DNA of 64,000 bases from Tachypleus tridentatus. Its lineage: Eukaryota > Arthropoda > Merostomata > Xiphosura > Limulidae. The stretch lies in NCBI RefSeq assembly GCF_004210375.1, contig NC_134830.1, positions 69,666,326-69,730,325 on the forward strand. Direction: 5' to 3'. Shown here in pieces: positions 60,601 through 64,000 of the stretch (the stretch's first letter is position 1; every line of letters begins with the position of its first letter). Below the pieces are notes generated by a model. It was not told the DNA's origin. It did not search any database and saw only the letters and a list, made by a program, of their open reading frames with translations. The position numbers and the translations under genes are program-made.

Positions 60601-62370
60601 CTAACATCATGAATGGACAATGTTAGACAAGGTTCCTTTTTTTCTTCTGTTATTAAGTTCCTAATTATCTCAGCCATTTTGAAATCGTTTATATAATTCG
60701 TTACAGCTATTAATAAACAAGTTATATTGTCATGCAAATATTGTGATTAAAAAGATATGTGTAAACACTTGAATTATATTAGGTGCAAACTTAAAGGCTG
60801 AATATATTGCTTGTCCAAAATAAATCCACATGACTTATTGTGGAAAATATTACTGATTACATCACTTTTATATTTTTATAAAACTTAAAGTTTCTTTTTT
60901 TAGTTGTCTCTCGAAAATAATTTAACAAAAACTGTTAAAGATTAAGATATTTATATTGGCATTGAACGAAAGACATTCTCTGTCAATAAAACCTTCAAGT
61001 GAAAACTTCAGAACATTCGTTATGTATGCATCATAGTTTTAGACAACATTTCGTTAGAGTATTTCGGTACTACTTTGTCTAGAATAAATTATACCTTACG
61101 TATTTTCTTTGTTTAAAAAATCATTGGTAAAACTTTGAGCGATGGTTTGCATGATGTGTGTGTAAGTTGAAAAAGATTTTTCTTAGCATTGAAATTTTAA
61201 AACTATCATTTCAATGACAGAGATTTTGTTGAAAAGATGATGGACGAGGAAATGAAGGTCAAAACCAAAATTATGTACGAAGAACTTCAAACTGTTGGAG
61301 ATCCAGAGCTCTTTGAAAGCCACCTTGGAGACAGTCCAGCTGCCAGAGGGCAGTTTGCTTGTGAAACCGAAGCTAATGTTATGCGTCCAGGATGGGTTCA
61401 AGATGCAATTTCTAGAGAGTGGATGGTTGTCATTAACAACAATCTCTTTCCTCAAAAAGTTCGAACAGAGAGCTGCAAGTAAGCATATTAGTTCACATGT
61501 TCACTTCAAATCATTAGTAAGCACAATTATAAACATGTTTAATAAGCTGGAAATACTTTGGATAGCAAATGTACAGACATTACTGTGTTGGGCATTGAAA
61601 AATAACTTTAGTGGTCTGTTGTCTCATTAATTTAAACGTACTTTTATCTTCTGCAAATAGTGTTTCTTTGTCATAAAATAGGGCTCGACTGCATCACTAA
61701 AATATAAAAGATGCTAACTGCAATGATTTTACAGCTATGTAGTTATTGCGTTATAATATAAACTGTACTTTTAAGTACAGGAATCGAATTCCTCAAAAAC
61801 ACTCTGTTAACGCTTGTTATCATATTATTGTGTTTTTATTTATTTCTTGTGTTCCAAAATTGTAGAAAAGTGAAACTTGAAGCAAAAGTTATGATAAGCT
61901 AAAAGATATGCATATCCAAATACATTTTAACATAATATTGTGTTCTAAGACCGTAAAGTAACAAAACCAGAATCAAGAGATGTTTTTATTTATTCTCTTT
62001 TAATAATATAAGGTTATTCAAGTAAAGTTACAAAAAAGCTTAAAAATAATATAACTGGAGAAAGGCAGAAAAATAAAACAATTACTAGTGATTTACACTT
62101 CAGTTCGTAATTGCGAGGAATAAAACATGTCCATTAATTATTTTGTTTATCTGATTAGTTTTCGTTTTATTTCTTAACTGTAGGAATCCGAACAAGCCAT
62201 GTTCCTTTATAGAATCGTTTTATGAGTCAACTTGTCAGCAAAGATTTAGTCTCCATCGGTTAATTGCCGTCCACCCCTGGAATCCAGAACGAAGTCCTGT
62301 GGTGGCGCTCTTCAAATTTCCCGCTGGATGTTCATGCCGAGTGGCGCCGATAACTCAGAACAGTGGATAA
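57668..62370 (+). CDS. Spätzle-like secreted cystine-knot protein with giant Pro-rich repeat domain (partial, 3 exons)
   Basis: Spätzle proteins are secreted Toll-receptor ligands released from a pro-protein by serine proteases; horseshoe-crab coagulogen shares the fold. The visible exons are 57668-59778, 61221-61478 and 62184-62370, all with AG acceptors and GT donors (TT|GTGAGT, AA|GTAAGC) and consistent phases. Exon 1 opens with a hydrophobic VWTVLALYFYAFTI, a likely signal-peptide core whose Met must lie in an upstream exon not found. About 580 residues of Pro/Arg/Val/Thr repeats follow, then GKNYCILTDDYPL, a motif typical of Spätzle prodomains. Exons 2-3 carry the knot, with six Cys ending GCSCRV. 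PAAR|GQF (61342-61353) is a plausible activation cleavage site; the product would be 105 residues, matching the classic ~106-residue active form. The repeat holds small indels that sum to -6, so the frame is lost and regained. A functional ligand with assembly errors is more likely than a pseudogene. Confidence 0.85.
57885..59655 (+). repeat. Coding minisatellite, 57-bp (19-residue) unit, about 31 units
   Basis: The unit encodes PPPVTRPRPPPVTRPPIKR, itself built of ~8-residue PPPVTRPx subrepeats. Variants replace PIKR by PIIRPPPPVPR or PPPPVHR. Frame-changing indels lie near 58287 (+1), 58598 (-1), 58645 (+1), 59213 (+1), 59243 (-2), 59296 (-1) and 59350 (-2), plus an in-frame -3 near 58932. 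The reverse strand reads as long Gly/Arg ORFs, which are shadows. Confidence 0.93.
59785..61220. other. Intron of the Spätzle-like gene
   Basis: AT-rich; no SINE or ORF recognised. The acceptor TTTCAATGACAG ends at 61220. Confidence 0.7.
61221..61478 (+). CDS. Spätzle-like gene, exon 2: end of prodomain and first half of cystine knot
   Basis: Enters in phase 2 (completing Leu) and reads DFVEKMMDEEMKVKTKIMYE. After the candidate cleavage site come FACETEANVMRPGW, WMVVINNNLFPQKVRTESC. The W...VN...Q.V..E.C spacing is the Spätzle knot signature. Donor AA|GTAAGC. Confidence 0.9.
62184..62370 (+). CDS. Spätzle-like gene, last exon: second half of cystine knot
   Basis: After acceptor TTCTTAACTGTAG: NPNKPCSFIESFYESTCQQR, FSLHRLIAVHP and FKFPAGCSCRV, then nine residues and TAA. 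The HRLIAV...F.FP.GCSC pattern is diagnostic of the family. Confidence 0.92.
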
Positions 62371-62374
62371 TAAT

Positions 62375-62965
62375 AACGTTTTATACATTCTACTTAACTT
62401 TGTGTATTCAGTGAAACACACTGTATTAATACTTCAAAGCGTTTCAGAAAAATCTTATAATTAAGAATGATGTAATCTTTTTTTTTCCCTAGTTATATGA
62501 TTAGAGTCTAGCATATTTTAAAACGTAACATTTCGTCTTGTTGACTACGTGTAATACTTTAGTTTGAAAGTTTTTTGGATAAAAAATCAATACTTATACT
62601 TTCCACCGGTATATTTTATTAACATTTTCGTAAAAGTTTAGTCTTTTTTATACTTAAAAATGAAATTATAACATAAAAATAATACTATTCATAAAATAGT
62701 TACCTTTACTACGCTTTTAGATAAGTTTGATCCACACAGTAAAATTGTACGATTTATAAAGATATATACATGCATAAACTTGAAATATGTTTGGCTAAAA
62801 CTGAAGGTCTGTGCAAAACGTTATTTGGTCAAACTAAATCCACGACTTCAACTTGTCATAACAATTTGCACTTCTTAAATAAACTACCCGAGGGTACAAA
62901 CCCCTTAAAAAAGCAAAATGCTATAAAAGACAATGTTAGATATGAAAAACAAAAACACTACAACC
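62375..62965. other. 3' flank of the Spätzle-like gene
   Basis: AT-rich. The first AATAAA-type hexamer I see is near 62877, about 500 bases past the stop; a UTR of that length is possible but unproven. Confidence 0.35.
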
Positions 62966-62969
62966 CGAG

Positions 62970-63062
62970 CGCTTTCGAAAAATGGACCTTTCTTTATCAG
63001 AGACAAATTCCCAATCTAACCCTGAAGGAGAAAGGTCCACTTCTTGAAAGCCCTCAGGTTAT
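62970..63062. repeat. Inverted repeat with hammerhead-like halves
   Basis: GCTTTCGAAAAATGGACCTT at about 62972 and its complement AAGGTCCACTTCTTGAAAGC form ~23-bp imperfect arms. Minus strand: CTGATAAAGAAAGGTCC then TTTCGAAAGC. Plus strand: CTGAAGGAGAAAGGTCC then CTTGAAAGC. Each resembles CUGANGA, stem II, GAAA with one core change. Confidence 0.45.
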
Positions 63063-63069
63063 AAGTATT

Positions 63070-64000
63070 TTATTTATTTTTATCAAGACTTCTTGAACCT
63101 GCGTGTTTTTCTAATCTCATGAATGGGCAATGCTAGACAAGGTTCTTCCTTTTCTTTTGTTATTAAATCTCTAATGATCTCATTAAATGCTAATTATACA
63201 CCCTACTTTGTTGAAGGTAATAACTTGTTCATTTAATTCATTACTAACTTGTGTGTTTAAATTCAAAATCCAGAGGTCTATAGAAAAAAGTGGAAATGTG
63301 CTCTATTTCAGGATGTTTTTATCTCCCTTCTCTGTCAAAAACTGTTAAATAAAAGAGGCTTTGTACACAGTTGAACAGTTTTCAGTTACCATAATGAAAA
63401 TTATGGTTAAACAGTAAGCCAACTCTGAACGATAAAGGTTAACACATACACCATAAGTATGGAATCAATTTTATTGCAGGAAGAAAAACGACAATGTTTC
63501 ATTTCACATAAACTTAAGAAAATGTTTTAAATTCATTTTAAATGTAGATAATTTATGTTAATACAAATTATTTCAGTAGTAACTGCTGACAAATAAAGGC
63601 ATAGATCACCAAATTCTTAAAACTTTATATTGCTTAGGTAGCCTGGGGAAACGTAGTGTCCACAGTGACGGTCGGATGTTTAAGCAACGTCCTGAAACTT
63701 TTCATAGTGAACTTGTAAATAATGTCTAACATAAAACTGAGATATATAAAAAGTAAAGTTTACTTAACCAAGTATCAAGAATAACTCAAATTAATCCTTA
63801 TTTTGTCCAACTATCTCGCAACTCCGTAACTTTATAACAGTTTCCTTTTTAAATCAAATACATAAATAAAGCAATAAAAAGTATTAAACTAACCTGATGT
63901 ATGCGTTAGAAATGTGATACAAAAATTAGTCATTTTTCTTTCTACTTTCTAAGCTTTTAATTTTTAAATCTTAAAAGAGGAAACGTAAATTACCTTTAAC
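63070..64000. other. Spacer without recognisable gene
   Basis: AT-rich. A block at 63085-63180 (AAGACTTCTTGAACCTGCGT, then GGTTCTTCCTTTTCTTTTG) repeats 60573-60660 in the preceding intron, so an unclassified dispersed repeat is present in both. Confidence 0.5.

Noticed and set aside
62770-63096. 108-residue ORF downstream of the Spätzle-like gene
   Set aside because: It runs through the inverted hammerhead-like repeat and ends in repeat sequence shared with 60.6 kb; no family motif.

Overview
The window looks like a gene-poor, AT-rich stretch of an arthropod nuclear genome, most likely a chelicerate; I suspect a horseshoe crab. Two things support this. It contains a multi-exon Spätzle/coagulogen-type cystine-knot gene and a neurogenin/Tap-type bHLH gene. 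It is also saturated with three families of tRNA-derived SINEs that resemble repeats I associate with Limulus/Tachypleus. The species call is inference and cannot be proven from the sequence. There is no sign of prokaryotic organisation.

Host genes. (1) 14810-15523 (+) is a neurogenin/Tap-like bHLH proneural factor of about 237 codons. Its reading frame is broken and restored by two A7 homopolymers (14962-14968 and 15137-15143), one A too long and one A too short. (2) 57668-62370 (+) is the 3' part of a secreted Spätzle-like gene: a large exon with a hydrophobic signal-like start and about 1.7 kb of Pro/Arg/Thr-rich 57-bp repeats, then two small exons carrying a ~105-residue cystine knot. Its first coding exon, with the start codon, was not found. 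The repeat contains several small indels that sum to a multiple of three, so the frame is regained before the cystine knot.

Mobile DNA fills most of the rest. 935-1556 is a hAT-type MITE with 8-bp target duplications. 8.43-10.11 kb is a TIR transposon carrying a broken copy of a widespread but uncharacterised arthropod transposon protein, preceded by a TATA box and a 5-bp-phased array of heat-shock-element pentamers. 28.3-30.6 kb is a Penelope-like element (PLE; RT plus GIY-YIG) with a hammerhead-like motif downstream. 38.69-40.97 kb is a composite element in which PLE-type long repeats flank a small ORF with a regular ladder of Gln-Thr motifs. 42.34-43.51 kb is an internally deleted Tc1 element, and 56.40-56.64 kb is a deleted mariner. 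Related hammerhead-like inverted pairs occur at 52.3-52.9, 53.58-53.68 and 62.97-63.06 kb.

Three SINE families recur. SINE-A is about 270 bp with a tRNA-like head ending in a B-box. SINE-B is about 115 bp. SINE-C is about 105 bp. I list each recognisable copy; boundaries are good to roughly 5-10 bases. Minisatellites and short tandem duplications are listed separately. The remaining spacers (for example 1.6-2.8, 11.4-12.9, 16.7-18.2, 21.7-25.7, 30.6-31.6, 41.0-42.3, 48.2-51.7 and 59.8-61.2 kb) show no convincing gene; their short ORFs lack family signatures.
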